Shown here: positions 46,606-55,819 of the stretch, in pieces | Position numbering within the stretch: position 1 is the first letter of the stretch | Layout: every line of letters begins with the position of its first letter | Source: Limnovirga soli | GTDB lineage: Bacteria > Bacteroidota > Bacteroidia > Chitinophagales > Chitinophagaceae | NCBI RefSeq assembly: GCF_013106755.1 | Contig: NZ_WHPF01000012.1 | Location: 62,001 to 126,000, forward strand | DNA length: 64,000 nt | Direction: 5' to 3' | Program-made: the position numbers and the translations under genes | Notes under the pieces: generated by a model | What the model was told of the DNA's origin: nothing | Seen by the model: only the letters and a program-made list of their open reading frames with translations | Databases searched by the model: none

Positions 46606-47781
46606 TTAAAGACTTGCACCTAACCATGCCATTATACCCATTCCAGTTTCAATGGCTCTTTCATCTATATTAAATACTGGTGTATGAACATTGTGAATAA
46701 TGCCGGCTTCCTCATTTCTTACGCCTAATCTAAAAAAACAGCCGGGAATTAATTGTGTGTAATATCCAAAATCTTCTGCACCCATGCGCATTTCTGTTTC
46801 TGAAATATTTGCAGGACCCATATAAATGCCCGCTAAATCTCTTGCAGATTCATTTAATATTTCATCATTGTCTACTGCGGGGTAGCCAACATCAATTAAT
46901 ATATCGGCTGTGGCGCCCATGGCAGTTGCCATACCAAGCACTTGTTGTTTGATTAAGTCATGCGCCTTGTAACGCCAGGTTTCATCCATGGCCCTGAAAG
47001 TACCCATTAATTTTACTTCGCTCGGAATAACATTGGTGGTATTGCCCCCATGGAAAGAGCAAATTGAAAGTACTGATGGAGTAGTTGGATTATTATTTCG
47101 ACTAACTATTTGCTGCAGGCTTACTATAATTTGTGATGCAATTAATATGGTATCAGCCGTTAAATGAGGGGCCGCAGCATGGCCACCTTTACTTTTGATA
47201 GTAATGTAAATTTCATCTGCGCTGGCCATTACCCTGCCACTTCTAAAACTTAACTGCCCTAATGGTAAACCGGGGTGCACATGCAAGGCAATTATACCTT
47301 TAGGGGCTGGGTTTTCCAGCACACCATCTTTTATCATTAAACTGGCACCACCGGGGTTTTTTTCTTCACCAGGCTGAAAAATCAATTTTATGGTGCCTTC
47401 CCATTCTTCTTTTAATTCATGCAGAATTTTGGCAGCACCTAGCAAACAGGTAGTATGTACATCATGCCCGCAGGCATGCATTACACCATCATTAACCGAT
47501 TTGTAGGAGATATTATTTTCTTCAAAAATGGGTAAGGCATCCATGTCGCCACGTAAAGCAACTATTCGGCTATCGGGGTTTTTACCTTTAATCAGTGCAA
47601 CTACCCCAGTAGTTGCCATTATCTGAAAAGGGATACCCATTTCGGCTAGTTTGGCTTGTATAAAAGCAGAAGTCTCAAATTCTTTGTAACTAAGTTCGGG
47701 ATGTGCGTGCAGATGGCGGCGAATGGCAATACTGCTATCTAAGTATTTATTAGCTAAATCTTTTATTTTCTCTTTCAGCAT
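46606..47781 (-). CDS. M20 family metal-dependent amidohydrolase
   Basis: 391 residues from the ATG at 47781 (the frame extends two codons to a TTG). Cytoplasmic peptidase/amidohydrolase of the IAA-amino-acid/hippurate hydrolase type: HLHAHPELSYKEFETS, VALRGDMDALPI, GVMHACGHDVHTTCLLGAA, FQPGEEKNPGGASLMI, and MGAEDFGYY supply the metal and catalytic residues; no signal peptide. It lies between a SPOR protein gene (11 bp upstream) and the TPR kinase gene (38 bp downstream) on the same strand. Confidence 0.92.
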   Translation of the reverse strand: MLKEKIKDLANKYLDSSIAIRRHLHAHPELSYKEFETSAFIQAKLAEMGIPFQIMATTGVVALIKGKNPDSRIVALRGDMDALPIFEENNISYKSVNDGVMHACGHDVHTTCLLGAAKILHELKEEWEGTIKLIFQPGEEKNPGGASLMIKDGVLENPAPKGIIALHVHPGLPLGQLSFRSGRVMASADEIYITIKSKGGHAAAPHLTADTILIASQIIVSLQQIVSRNNNPTTPSVLSICSFHGGNTTNVIPSEVKLMGTFRAMDETWRYKAHDLIKQQVLGMATAMGATADILIDVGYPAVDNDEILNESARDLAGIYMGPANISETEMRMGAEDFGYYTQLIPGCFFRLGVRNEEAGIIHNVHTPVFNIDERAIETGMGIMAWLGASL

Positions 47782-47792
47782 AATCAATTTCT

Positions 47793-48233
47793 TTACTGAT
47801 TGGTAGCCCCGTCATCATCGTCTTTGAGCACATAATCAATTACATCTTCCACAATGTAAGCATTTTGATTGTATGCTTTTGCAAACTGCTTTTGAAAAGC
47901 AACCGCATCAGGTTTTTTTAGAAAATTTCCGATACGTACTTTGAAATTGGGTGCCTGAAAAGATATATATGTTTTTTGGGAGGGGAATAGCCTCAATAAA
48001 TCAGCCTTTGTTTTAAATGCCAGTTCCCTGTTGCGTGTATTCAAGACCTGTAAGCGATAGCCACGAAATTTTCCCGTACTCGTCATTTGAGCTGTAATTT
48101 TATTTACAGCAGCTTCCTTTTGGGTAAAAATTTCCAATCGGCTATCCTGATGGACAATAACAGTATCTCTGGCAGCAAAAAGGCTGTTTGTGTAAATGAA
48201 TGCAAATGAACAAAATAGGATTGCTTTAATCAT
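47793..48233 (-). CDS. SPOR-domain protein
   Basis: 146 residues: signal peptide (MIKAILFCSFAFIYTNSLFAA), a short linker, then one SPOR domain at about 58-130 (FRGYRLQVLNTRNRELAFKTKADLLRLFP ... FKVRIGNFLKKPDAVAFQKQFAKAYNQNAYIVEDVI). SPOR domains bind denuded septal peptidoglycan; the function here is probably in cell envelope maintenance. Ends with an acidic tail DDDDGA. Same strand and close to deoC (42 bp) and the M20 gene. Confidence 0.85.
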   Translation of the reverse strand: MIKAILFCSFAFIYTNSLFAARDTVIVHQDSRLEIFTQKEAAVNKITAQMTSTGKFRGYRLQVLNTRNRELAFKTKADLLRLFPSQKTYISFQAPNFKVRIGNFLKKPDAVAFQKQFAKAYNQNAYIVEDVIDYVLKDDDDGATNQ

Positions 48234-48275
48234 ATGGCAATTTATTAATCATACTAACTAAAAATGATGCCAGCA

Positions 48276-48947
48276 TTAATATCCGGCAGCTGTTGCATCC
48301 TGTTGCTGTACAATGGCAACACCGGCGCTACAGCCTAATCGTGTGGCACCACCTTCTATAAGGGCTTTTGCAAAGGCATAGGTTTTAATACCGCCGGAAG
48401 CTTTTATTTGAATGGATGGTGATAAATGTTTGCGCATAAGTTCAACAGCTTCTACAGTAGCACCTTGCTCAGCATAACCTGTAGATGTTTTCATGAAATC
48501 TATGCCGGCTGGAGCATATAACTGGCAGCATTTGATTATTTCATCGTTGGTTAATATGCCTGATTCAATAATTATTTTTACAGTTTTTTGTTGTTGTTTT
48601 ATAACTGGGATGATATGGCTTATTTCGTTGGCCAGATATTGCCAATCGTTGTTTTTTAGGGCTATGAGGTTAATAACAATATCCAGTTCATCTACCCCAT
48701 CTATCATGGCTAACACAACTTCTGCAATTTTTGCTTCTATAGCACTGTAGCCAAAGGGGAAACCTATTACGGTGGCTGTTTTAACAGTTGAACCCTGTAA
48801 AAATTGTTTGGCAGTTTTTATAAAAGGTGGTGGTACACATACCGCTGCAAACTGATGTTGAATAGCTTCTTTGCATAGCTTCTCTACATCGCTTATTAAT
48901 GTGGTTGGCTTTAGTATGGTATGATCTATATAACCGTTTAGTTTCAT
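48276..48947 (-). CDS. deoC: Deoxyribose-phosphate aldolase DeoC
   Basis: Class I aldolase cleaving 2-deoxyribose 5-phosphate to glyceraldehyde 3-phosphate and acetaldehyde, in deoxynucleoside breakdown. IDHTILKP (7-14), the Schiff-base Lys153 in GIDFMKTSTGY, the proton-relay Lys182 in IKASGGIKTY, and DELDIVIN (86-93). 223 residues, normal. First gene of a run deoC-SPOR-M20-kinase. Confidence 0.95.
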   Translation of the reverse strand: MKLNGYIDHTILKPTTLISDVEKLCKEAIQHQFAAVCVPPPFIKTAKQFLQGSTVKTATVIGFPFGYSAIEAKIAEVVLAMIDGVDELDIVINLIALKNNDWQYLANEISHIIPVIKQQQKTVKIIIESGILTNDEIIKCCQLYAPAGIDFMKTSTGYAEQGATVEAVELMRKHLSPSIQIKASGGIKTYAFAKALIEGGATRLGCSAGVAIVQQQDATAAGY

Positions 48948-48978
48948 GCTTTGTTTTTAAATTGATGCTATGAATGCG

Positions 48979-49002
48979 GAACCCTGAAGTGTGCGACGCA
49001 AG
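48979..49002 (+). repeat. Dispersed repeat, type III/I hybrid copy (U)
   Basis: Starts like type III (GAACCCTGAA) and continues like type I (GTGTGCGACGCAAG), then CGGCGATGC as in the type III copy J. Second box TTAGCCGGGCCC at 49023-49034. The only hybrid of its kind in the window. Confidence 0.9.
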
Positions 49003-49085
49003 CGGCGATGCTATTTGTTTTATTAGCCGGGCCCATACTTGTTTTTATAGCTTTTGATAGGCTCAAAAATACAGCTTACATAAAA

Positions 49086-49110
49086 ACCCCGCTGTTTTGC
49101 GGGGTTTTTA
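49086..49110 (-). terminator. Rho-independent terminator of secA
   Basis: ACCCCGC, six-nt loop, GCGGGGT, with T/A runs on both sides, starting 3 bp past the secA stop. Strong and bidirectional. Confidence 0.9.
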
Positions 49111-49112
49111 TT

Positions 49113-52100
49113 TTATGCATCCTTACCGTGACAGGCTTTATATTTTTTGCCACTACCACAAGGGCAGGGATCGTTACGGCCAATTTTTGGACCCACTTTT
49201 ACGGGTTCCTGTTTAACGGGAGTGGGATCTAAATAATCGTTTTCGTTGGCTGCGTAATCCTGTCCGGCAGCGTCTATCTGTTCTTTGTTGGCTTTTAAGC
49301 GGCTCATGTCGGTCTTTTGCTCACGGCCTTCACGTATTTGCTGGGGTTGGCGTTCCTCAGAAGGAATATCGGCATGGCACAGAAAATTAACAATGTCTTT
49401 GTTAACACCGGCATTCATTTGTTTGAATAACATATATGCTTCGCCTTTGTAAATAACCAGCGGGTCTTTTTGTTCGTAATGGGCGGTTTGTACGCTTTGC
49501 TTTAAATCGTCCATGGCACGCAGGTGTTCTTTCCATTCATCATCTATAAGCGCCAATGTGATGGTGCGTTCCAATGCATTTACCAATTCGCCTCCATTGC
49601 TATTTAGGGTTTTATCTAAATTGGCTAAAACCTGTAAACCTTTTCTGCCGTCGCTAAATGGTACAACTACATTTTCTATATGCGCACCCTGGGCCTGGCG
49701 GATATTTTTAAATACAGGAATAACATGCTGCATAATAGCGTGTCTTCTTTGCTGGTAATTACCAAATGCTTCTGTATATAATTTATCGGCCAGTTTTTGT
49801 TCGCTTTCTTTAGTAAACTCGTCGGCAGTTATTTTGGTATCGAGGCCAAAATTTACAATTACTTCTAATCGGAAACCATCAAAATCGTTACGTTCTTTAA
49901 ACGTATTTACCAGACCTTCTGCTACATCATAAAATGCATTGTCCAGGTCTAATGCCAATCTTTCGCCAAACAAAGCGTGGCTGCGCTTGGTATAAACAAC
50001 TGTTCTTTGTTTGTTCATTACATCGTCGTACTCCAACAAGCGTTTACGGATGCCAAAGTTGTTTTCTTCCACTTTTTTCTGGGCACGTTCAATACTTTTG
50101 GTAATCATGCTGTGCTGTATAACTTCACCTGGTTTGTACCCTGCAAAGTCCATTACCTTGGCAATACGTTCACTGCCAAACATGCGCATTAAATCATCTT
50201 CCAGCGAAACATAGAATTGAGTAGAGCCGGGGTCGCCCTGGCGACCAGCGCGTCCACGTAACTGCCTGTCTACACGGCGGCTTTCATGCCGCTCAGTACC
50301 TATAATGGCTAAACCGCCTGCTTCTTTTACGTTGGGCCCCAGTTTAATATCAGTACCACGACCGGCCATATTGGTGGCAATGGTAATGGCGCCTGCCAAA
50401 CCTGCTTCTGCAACTACCTGTGCTTCACGGGCATGTTGTTTGGCGTTTAATACATTGTGCGGTATTTGTTTTTGCTTTAGCATACGGCTAAGCAATTCAC
50501 TTACTTCAACCGAGGTAGTACCTACCAGTACAGGTCGGCCTGCATTGCGTAGTTCTTCTATTTTATCAATTACTGCACCGTATTTTTCACGTTTGGTTTT
50601 ATATACCAGGTCGTGCTCATCGTTTCTGATGGCTTTTACATTGGTTGGAACGGTAACAACATCTAATTTATAAATACTCCAAAACTCTGCAGCTTCTGTT
50701 TCAGCTGTACCCGTCATACCACATAGCTTGTGATACATACGGAAATAGTTTTGTAAGGTAACAGTAGCATAGGTTTGGGTGGTAGCTTCAATTTTTACAT
50801 TCTCTTTAGCTTCCAAAGCCTGGTGTAAGCCATCACTGTAACGGCGGCCATCTAATATACGGCCTGTTTGTTCGTCTACAATTTTAACGCCGCCATCCAT
50901 TACTACATATTCTACATCTTTATCAAATAGGGTATAAGCCTTTAAAAGTTGTTGAACTGTATGTATACGATCTGTTTTGGTAGCATATTCGTTTAAAATA
51001 GCTTCTTTACGTTTTATTTTTTCCTCAGCAGGAGATACTGCATCATTATCCACCAATGCAAGGTCTACGCCAATATCGGGGATAATAAAGAAATTAGGAT
51101 CTTCTCCGGCACGGGTAATAAGTTGAATACCTTTATCGGTTAATTCAACAGAGTTATTTTTTTCATCGATGTAGAAGTATAATTCCTCATCTACTTTTGG
51201 CATTTCTTTTTGCTGATCGGCCAGATAATAATTCTCTGACTTCTGCATTTTCTGCCTTACACCAGGCTCACTTAAAAATTTAATTAATGCACTGTTTTTG
51301 GGTAAGCCACGGTGTGAGCGGTATAAAGCAAGTCCGCCATCTTTAGGATCATCATTTCCCTCGGCAATTTTTTTGCGGGCCTCGTTTAAAAACTGGTTGG
51401 TTGCTCTTTTTTGGGCTTCTACCAGTTTTTCAATTCTTGGTTTAAGATCAAAAAATTGCTGAGTATTATCGCTATGGCCAATAGGGCCCGAAATAATCAG
51501 CGGTGTACGTGCATCATCAATTAATACAGAGTCAACCTCATCCACCATGGCAAAATGGTGTTTGCGTTGTACCATTTCATCTGGTGTGTGTACCATGTTA
51601 TCACGCAAATAGTCAAAACCAAATTCATTATTGGTACCATAAGTAATATCTGCCATATAAGCTGCCCTGCGTTGTGCACTATTGGGGGTATGCTTATCAA
51701 TACAGTCAACTGTTAATCCAAGCCATTCAAATATAGGTCCGTTCCACTCAGAGTCACGACGGGCCAGGTAATCATTTACCGTAACTATATGTACTCCTTC
51801 GCCGGGTAAAGCGTTTAGGTATGCAGGTAAAGTAGATACCAGTGTTTTACCTTCACCGGTGGCCATTTCTGCAATTTTACCCTGGTGTAGTACACTACCA
51901 CCAATTAACTGTACATCGTAGTGTACCATGTTCCAGGTTACTTTTCCACCACCTGCGGTCCAGCTGTTTTGAAAAACTGAATTATCGCCATCAATAGATA
52001 TATAATCTTTTTTAACACTCAGGTCCCTGTCCTGTGGGGTAGCTGTGGCCACCATTTGGATATTTTCTTTAAAGCGGCGGGCGGTTTCTTTTATAACGGC

Positions 52101-52439
52101 AAAAGCTTCGGGCAAAATTTGCTCTAATACTTCTTCTATCTTTTTGTTACGGTCTTTGGCCAGCAAATCTATTTCCTGGTAAATTACATCCCGCTGCTGA
52201 ATCTGCTCTTCGGGCAAGGCCTCTGCAGCTTCTTTCTTTTCACTAATTATGGCATCTATTTCTTTCAGGTGCTCTTTAATTCTGGCCCTGAATTCATTTG
52301 TTTTGCCCCTGAGTGCATCGTTGCTTAACGATTGGTATTGCTGAAAAAACTGGTTTACTTTCGCTATAACCGGCTCTAACAATTTTACATCTTTTTCACT
52401 TTTATTACCTCCTAAAAGTTTGGAAATAAGCTTCAGCAT
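49113..52439 (-). CDS. secA: Preprotein translocase ATPase SecA
   Basis: Motor that drives unfolded proteins through SecYEG. 1108 residues, longer than the E. coli protein (901) as is usual in Bacteroidota because of insertions in NBD1 (about 60-110 and 330-450). Walker A ATGEGKTL at 193-200, [31 protein letters not shown] and GRGTDIKLG of NBD2, [11 protein letters not shown], and a C-terminal zinc site C1092-P-C1094-(8)-C1103-H1104 ([19 protein letters not shown]). Transcribed alone, with the divergent tRNA-Leu/tig unit upstream. Confidence 0.97.
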   Translation of the reverse strand: MLKLISKLLGGNKSEKDVKLLEPVIAKVNQFFQQYQSLSNDALRGKTNEFRARIKEHLKEIDAIISEKKEAAEALPEEQIQQRDVIYQEIDLLAKDRNKKIEEVLEQILPEAFAVIKETARRFKENIQMVATATPQDRDLSVKKDYISIDGDNSVFQNSWTAGGGKVTWNMVHYDVQLIGGSVLHQGKIAEMATGEGKTLVSTLPAYLNALPGEGVHIVTVNDYLARRDSEWNGPIFEWLGLTVDCIDKHTPNSAQRRAAYMADITYGTNNEFGFDYLRDNMVHTPDEMVQRKHHFAMVDEVDSVLIDDARTPLIISGPIGHSDNTQQFFDLKPRIEKLVEAQKRATNQFLNEARKKIAEGNDDPKDGGLALYRSHRGLPKNSALIKFLSEPGVRQKMQKSENYYLADQQKEMPKVDEELYFYIDEKNNSVELTDKGIQLITRAGEDPNFFIIPDIGVDLALVDNDAVSPAEEKIKRKEAILNEYATKTDRIHTVQQLLKAYTLFDKDVEYVVMDGGVKIVDEQTGRILDGRRYSDGLHQALEAKENVKIEATTQTYATVTLQNYFRMYHKLCGMTGTAETEAAEFWSIYKLDVVTVPTNVKAIRNDEHDLVYKTKREKYGAVIDKIEELRNAGRPVLVGTTSVEVSELLSRMLKQKQIPHNVLNAKQHAREAQVVAEAGLAGAITIATNMAGRGTDIKLGPNVKEAGGLAIIGTERHESRRVDRQLRGRAGRQGDPGSTQFYVSLEDDLMRMFGSERIAKVMDFAGYKPGEVIQHSMITKSIERAQKKVEENNFGIRKRLLEYDDVMNKQRTVVYTKRSHALFGERLALDLDNAFYDVAEGLVNTFKERNDFDGFRLEVIVNFGLDTKITADEFTKESEQKLADKLYTEAFGNYQQRRHAIMQHVIPVFKNIRQAQGAHIENVVVPFSDGRKGLQVLANLDKTLNSNGGELVNALERTITLALIDDEWKEHLRAMDDLKQSVQTAHYEQKDPLVIYKGEAYMLFKQMNAGVNKDIVNFLCHADIPSEERQPQQIREGREQKTDMSRLKANKEQIDAAGQDYAANENDYLDPTPVKQEPVKVGPKIGRNDPCPCGSGKKYKACHGKDA

Positions 52440-52550
52440 GTATTATAATTGGGTATTGATAAATAATTTTTTTCTAATTCTTTCCATTTTTCAAAAACCA
52501 TGCTATTCGAATTTTTTAGCCAAATTGACAGCAGTTTTATTGAAAGTGGG

Positions 52551-52558
52551 CAAAGGTA
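52551..52558 (-). promoter_or_regulatory. -7 element candidate for secA
   Basis: Minus strand TACCTTTG, an exact TAnnTTTG match 111 bp before the secA start. No TTTG at 17-23 bp upstream was found, so only moderate support. Confidence 0.3.
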
Positions 52559-52713
52559 ATCAATTTGCAATAGCCTTGTTGGGCCTTCAACCTATACAGG
52601 CTGCTTAAAGGCCAAGGTTAACTGTTTTTTAAAACCTTATTCATTTTTACGGGCTTTTTGTACCTGTTGTGATATCTTTTTGTAGCCCGGCTTTTTCTTT
52701 CTGTTCCTCTTTT

Positions 52714-52733
52714 CTTGCGTCGCACACTTGTAC
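52714..52733 (-). repeat. Dispersed repeat, type I consensus copy (V)
   Basis: Exact consensus on the minus strand; second box AGCCGGGC at 52683-52690. Sits between the secA promoter region and the 86-bp element. Confidence 0.95.
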
Positions 52734-52781
52734 TTTCATATTGCTATTGGGCTTTTAACAGCGGGTTTACTTGCTGGTTTT

Positions 52782-52867
52782 GCGTGAGGGATAGCAGCGG
52801 AAAGCCCGCAGCAAACGAAGTGCAGCGAGGACTTGCAGCGAATAGCCCGACCCGAAGGGGCACGCCC
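52782..52867 (+). repeat. Structured 86-bp intergenic element, copy 1
   Basis: Begins GCGTGAGGGATAGCAGCGGA and ends CGACCCGAAGGGGCACGCCC. The end stem GCGTG pairs with CACGC. A second copy at 61954 keeps the flanking blocks (AGGGAT-x-GCAGCGGAAAGCCCGCA and GAGGACTTGCAGCGAA-x-AGCCCGACCC) while the middle differs. Elements of this look (AGCGGAAAGCCC...GCGAAAAGCCCGACCC) occur between genes in many Bacteroidota, to my knowledge without an assigned function. Confidence 0.75.
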
Positions 52868-52935
52868 GATGTAATTTTAAACCCACATTTATACCAACAC
52901 ATTTACTTAAAATAATTAGAGAACTTTTTTTTGGA

Positions 52936-52966
52936 TTTGCCTTTTCAACAAATTCCCCTATTTTTG
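52936..52966 (+). promoter_or_regulatory. Strong Bacteroidota promoter for tRNA-Leu
   Basis: TTTG (52936-52939), 19 bp, TATTTTTG (52959-52966): exact matches to both the -33 and -7 consensus at the standard spacing. Transcription should start near 52972, about 75 bp before the tRNA. Confidence 0.75.
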
Positions 52967-53048
52967 CGCCCCTGATTTAAAGATAATATGCTGATTAGGT
53001 TGTACTGCTACCCGCAGATGTAACCGGTAAGAATGAATTTCTTTAAAA

Positions 53049-53130
53049 GCGGATGTGGCGAAATTGGCAGACGCACTAGACTTAGGATCTAGCGCCGCAA
53101 GGCATGTGGGTTCGACCCCCTCCATCCGCA
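53049..53130 (+). tRNA. tRNA-Leu (anticodon UAG)
   Basis: 82-nt cloverleaf: acceptor stem GCGGATG/CATCCGC with discriminator A, D arm GGCGAAATTGGCAGACGC, anticodon stem CTAGA/TCTAG with loop CTTAGGA (anticodon TAG at 53083-53085), a long variable arm (CGCCGCAAGGC) typical of tRNA-Leu, and T arm GTGGGTTCGACCCCC. The CCA end is not encoded. Confidence 0.95.
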
Positions 53131-53142
53131 CGATTCAATTAT

Positions 53143-53200
53143 AAAAGGAACATGGAATAATGAATACCGCTTATTTATTCAAGATTCCCTGTTCCTTTTT
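53143..53200 (+). terminator. Long stem-loop between tRNA-Leu and tig
   Basis: AAAAGGAACA and GGAAT on the left pair with ATTCC and TGTTCCTTTT on the right, with TGAATA/TATTCA extending the stem; a T run follows. It looks like a terminator or attenuator 13 bp after the tRNA and 30 bp before tig. Confidence 0.75.
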
Positions 53201-53229
53201 ATTATACAAGAAAAGCAAAACGCACAACA

Positions 53230-54597
53230 ATGGCGACAGTTACAAGAGAAAATATTGGTTTGCTTAATGATAAGCTTACCGTTACAGTTGCGAAAGAGGA
53301 TTACCTGCCTTCATTTGAAGCTTCACTTAAAAAATACGCTAAAAGCGCTAATATTCCGGGTTTTCGTAAGGGAATGGTGCCTGCCGGCCTTATTAAAAAA
53401 ATGTATGGTCAGGGTGCTTTTGCCGATGAAGTACTGCGTACAATAGAAAAAAGCCTGACTGATTATTTACAAAAGGAACAACTGGACATTTTTGCCCAGC
53501 CACTGCCTTTGGAAACCGATAGCAGCAAAATTGATATGAACAATGCAACAGATTATTCTTTTGCATTTGAAGTAGGATTAAGACCTGCCTTTGAAGTGGA
53601 TTTGGCTGGTATAAAAGTTACCCGTTTTGTTATTGATGTTACCGATGCAATGATTGAAGAAGAGGTAAACCGCTTACAAATACGCAATGGTAATATGACT
53701 GAGCCTGAAGCAGTAAGCACTGATGAAGACGTATTAAATGTGGAATTTACAGAAACAGATGCAGCAGGTGTTGTAGTAGAAGGTGGAATTACCAAAGCCA
53801 ATTCTTTATTGGTAAAATATTTTAACGAAGCTACCCGCCCGGGTTTAATGGGTAAAAAGAAAGACGACACCATTCAAATACAACTGGCTACAGCCTTTGA
53901 CGAAAAAGAACGAGAATGGATTATAAGCGATCTTGGTTTAGATAAAAACGAAGCTGGTGTTGCAGATAAATACTTTACACTAACCATTACTAAAGTTGGG
54001 CTGGTAGAAAAAGCTGAACTAAATGCTGAATTCTACGAAAAAGTTTATACCGGCCGCAATATTGCTACCGAAGAAGATTTTAGAAATGAAGTAAAAGCGG
54101 AAATTGAAGCTTATTACAAAAGCCAGAGCAGTAACCAGCTGCAAGACCAGATTTATCATCACCTTACCGATCATATTAGCATGGAATTTCCTCAGGGCTT
54201 CCTGAAAAGATGGTTGCAGAATGGCGATGAGAAAAGAAAAACTGCCGAAGAGGCAGAAGCAGAATATCCTGCTTTCGAAAGCCAGTTAAAATGGTCCTTA
54301 ATTAGCAGCAAGCTTATTAATGAAAATAATATTACTGCAGAACCATCAGAAATAATGGATTTTGCTCGCCAGCAAATTATGGGTTATATGGGTGGCCAGG
54401 GTATGGGTGCAGAAGCTGCCCCATGGATGGACGAATATGTAAACCGCATGATGAAAGACAAGAAATTTGTAGAAGAAACCTATATCCGTGTACAAACGGG
54501 TAAACTGTTTGCCTTTATGGAAACACAGGTAACTCCTACCGAGGAAAGCATTAGTGCAGAAGCATTTGCTGAAAAAGTGCACAACCACCACCACTAA
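53230..54597 (+). CDS. tig: Trigger factor
   Basis: Ribosome-bound chaperone for nascent chains. 455 residues: N-terminal ribosome-binding domain with the family loop IPGFRKGMVPAGLIKKMYG (about 39-57), a PPIase-like middle (about 150-255), and a long helical C-terminal domain ending in a His-rich HNHHH. Sequence similarity to E. coli trigger factor is low outside the N-terminal loop, normal for this phylum. It heads the tig-clpP-clpP-clpX block. Confidence 0.93.
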   Translation: MATVTRENIGLLNDKLTVTVAKEDYLPSFEASLKKYAKSANIPGFRKGMVPAGLIKKMYGQGAFADEVLRTIEKSLTDYLQKEQLDIFAQPLPLETDSSKIDMNNATDYSFAFEVGLRPAFEVDLAGIKVTRFVIDVTDAMIEEEVNRLQIRNGNMTEPEAVSTDEDVLNVEFTETDAAGVVVEGGITKANSLLVKYFNEATRPGLMGKKKDDTIQIQLATAFDEKEREWIISDLGLDKNEAGVADKYFTLTITKVGLVEKAELNAEFYEKVYTGRNIATEEDFRNEVKAEIEAYYKSQSSNQLQDQIYHHLTDHISMEFPQGFLKRWLQNGDEKRKTAEEAEAEYPAFESQLKWSLISSKLINENNITAEPSEIMDFARQQIMGYMGGQGMGAEAAPWMDEYVNRMMKDKKFVEETYIRVQTGKLFAFMETQVTPTEESISAEAFAEKVHNHHH

Positions 54598-54618
54598 AAA
54601 AGCTTTTATAATAAACAA

Positions 54619-54648
54619 AACCGGATGTAACTATACATCCGGTTTTTT
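54619..54648 (+). terminator. Rho-independent terminator of tig
   Basis: AACCGGATGTA, 4-nt loop, TACATCCGGTT then T6: a perfect 11-bp stem, 22 bp past the tig stop. Confidence 0.92.
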
Positions 54649-54690
54649 ATTTCAATACAAACAGCGAACTTCGGGCAACAAATACTTACT

Positions 54691-54864
54691 ATGGAAGAAC
54701 TCATTAAACGCCTTACTGCACAAGGCCTAACCGAAGAGCAGGCCTATAAAGCTATTGATGTTATAAAGGAATTTGCTAAGGAGAAGTTCCCCATTTTTGG
54801 CGGGGCCATCAATAAATTATTTGATAAATACGGCCCAAAAGACGAAGATGACTTTTTGCATTAA
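54691..54864 (+). CDS. Small conserved-looking protein of unknown function
   Basis: 57 residues: MEELIKRLTAQGLTEEQAYK at the start, then AIDVIKEFAKEKFPIFGGAINKLFDKYGPK and an acidic end DEDDFLH. The frame has good coding character (amphipathic helices, no rare pattern) and fills the tig-clpP gap on the same strand. The helix-turn 'GLTEEQAYKAIDVIKEFAKEKFP' is of a kind seen in small DUF2267/DUF2780-like helical proteins, but I cannot assign a family. Confidence 0.65.
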   Translation: MEELIKRLTAQGLTEEQAYKAIDVIKEFAKEKFPIFGGAINKLFDKYGPKDEDDFLH

Positions 54865-54992
54865 TTGTCTTTTTTACCATAATTATTACAGCTAACTGCC
54901 CTTTTGTCGCATTAAACTGTTTGCATGGTATTTGGTTATAGTACACAATAAATTATCAAAACGCTTATCTTCAATCAAGAAAATATAAGATT

Positions 54993-55685
54993 ATGAACTT
55001 TGGAAAGGAATTTGAAAAATACGCTGTAAAACACCGGGGTATCAGCAGCAATACACTCGATGGTTATCTTAAGCATAATGTTACCAACCTAACGCCATAC
55101 ATTATAGAAGAACGCCCTTTAAACGTTGCCAGCATGGACGTTTTTAGCCGTTTAATGATGGATAGAATTATATTTTTGGGAGAACCTATAGATGATTATG
55201 TGGCCAATATTGTAACCGCCCAGTTATTGTTCTTAGACAGTACAGACAGGGTTAGAGATATTCAAATGTACATCAATAGCCCGGGTGGCAGTGTTTATGC
55301 AGGCTTAGGCATTTACGATACTATGCAATTTGTAAGTCCCGATGTTTCTACCATTTGCACCGGTATTGCAGCCAGTATGGGCGCCATATTAATGTGTGCC
55401 GGCGTAAAAGGCAAACGCAGTGCCTTAAAACATAGCCGCATAATGTTGCACCAGCCAAGCGGCGGTATTGGTGGCCAGGCTACTGATATTGAAATCACTG
55501 CAAGAGAAATCAAAAAAATAAAACACGAACTGTACGATATCATTTCTTACCATACCGGCCAGGAGGTAGAGAAAGTTGCTGCCGATTGCGACCGCGATTT
55601 TTGGATGACTTCAACCGAAAGTAAAGAATATGGTTTGGTAGATGAAGTGTTGCTTATAAATCCCAGAAAAGAAAAAAAGCAATAA
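54993..55685 (+). CDS. clpP: ATP-dependent Clp protease proteolytic subunit (ClpP, copy 1)
   Basis: Serine peptidase of the ClpXP complex. 230 residues with catalytic triad Ser128 (GIAASMGA), His153 (RIMLHQPSGG) and Asp202 (DCDRDFW). The N-terminal extension (about 45 residues before SRLMMDRIIFLGEPI) is longer than in E. coli ClpP. NSPGGSVYAG is the substrate-groove strand. It shows about one-third identity by eye to the neighbour clpP2, so the pair is an old duplication. Confidence 0.95.
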   Translation: MNFGKEFEKYAVKHRGISSNTLDGYLKHNVTNLTPYIIEERPLNVASMDVFSRLMMDRIIFLGEPIDDYVANIVTAQLLFLDSTDRVRDIQMYINSPGGSVYAGLGIYDTMQFVSPDVSTICTGIAASMGAILMCAGVKGKRSALKHSRIMLHQPSGGIGGQATDIEITAREIKKIKHELYDIISYHTGQEVEKVAADCDRDFWMTSTESKEYGLVDEVLLINPRKEKKQ

Positions 55686-55743
55686 ATCGCTAAAGTTTAA
55701 GGCAATAGTGGTGTAACCAGCAATTGCAAGTATGGCATCGCCG

Positions 55744-55763
55744 CTTGTGTCACTCACTTGTAC
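55744..55763 (-). repeat. Dispersed repeat, type II copy (W)
   Basis: Minus strand GTACAAGTGAGTGACACAAG; last base G, unlike the other type II copies. It lies between the two clpP genes and inside the spurious 5' extension of the second, which settles that gene's start at 55820. Confidence 0.9.
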
Positions 55764-55819
55764 GTTCGGTTTTCATAGCGGCAAAAACAAAAACAATAGT
55801 AAAGTCAAACTTATATAAC

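Larger units (their letters stand above)
52440..53048. other. 609-bp divergent gap rich in elements
   Basis: Between secA and tRNA-Leu. From left to right: a -7-like box for secA, dispersed repeat V, the 86-bp structured element, and the strong promoter of the tRNA. No protein-coding frame is credible. This is the longest and most element-dense gap in the window. Confidence 0.65.

Noticed and set aside
55724-55819. N-terminal extension of the second clpP from an upstream ATG
   Set aside because: These 32 codons run through a dispersed repeat (55744-55763) and have no ClpP similarity; the ATG at 55820 gives a normal start.
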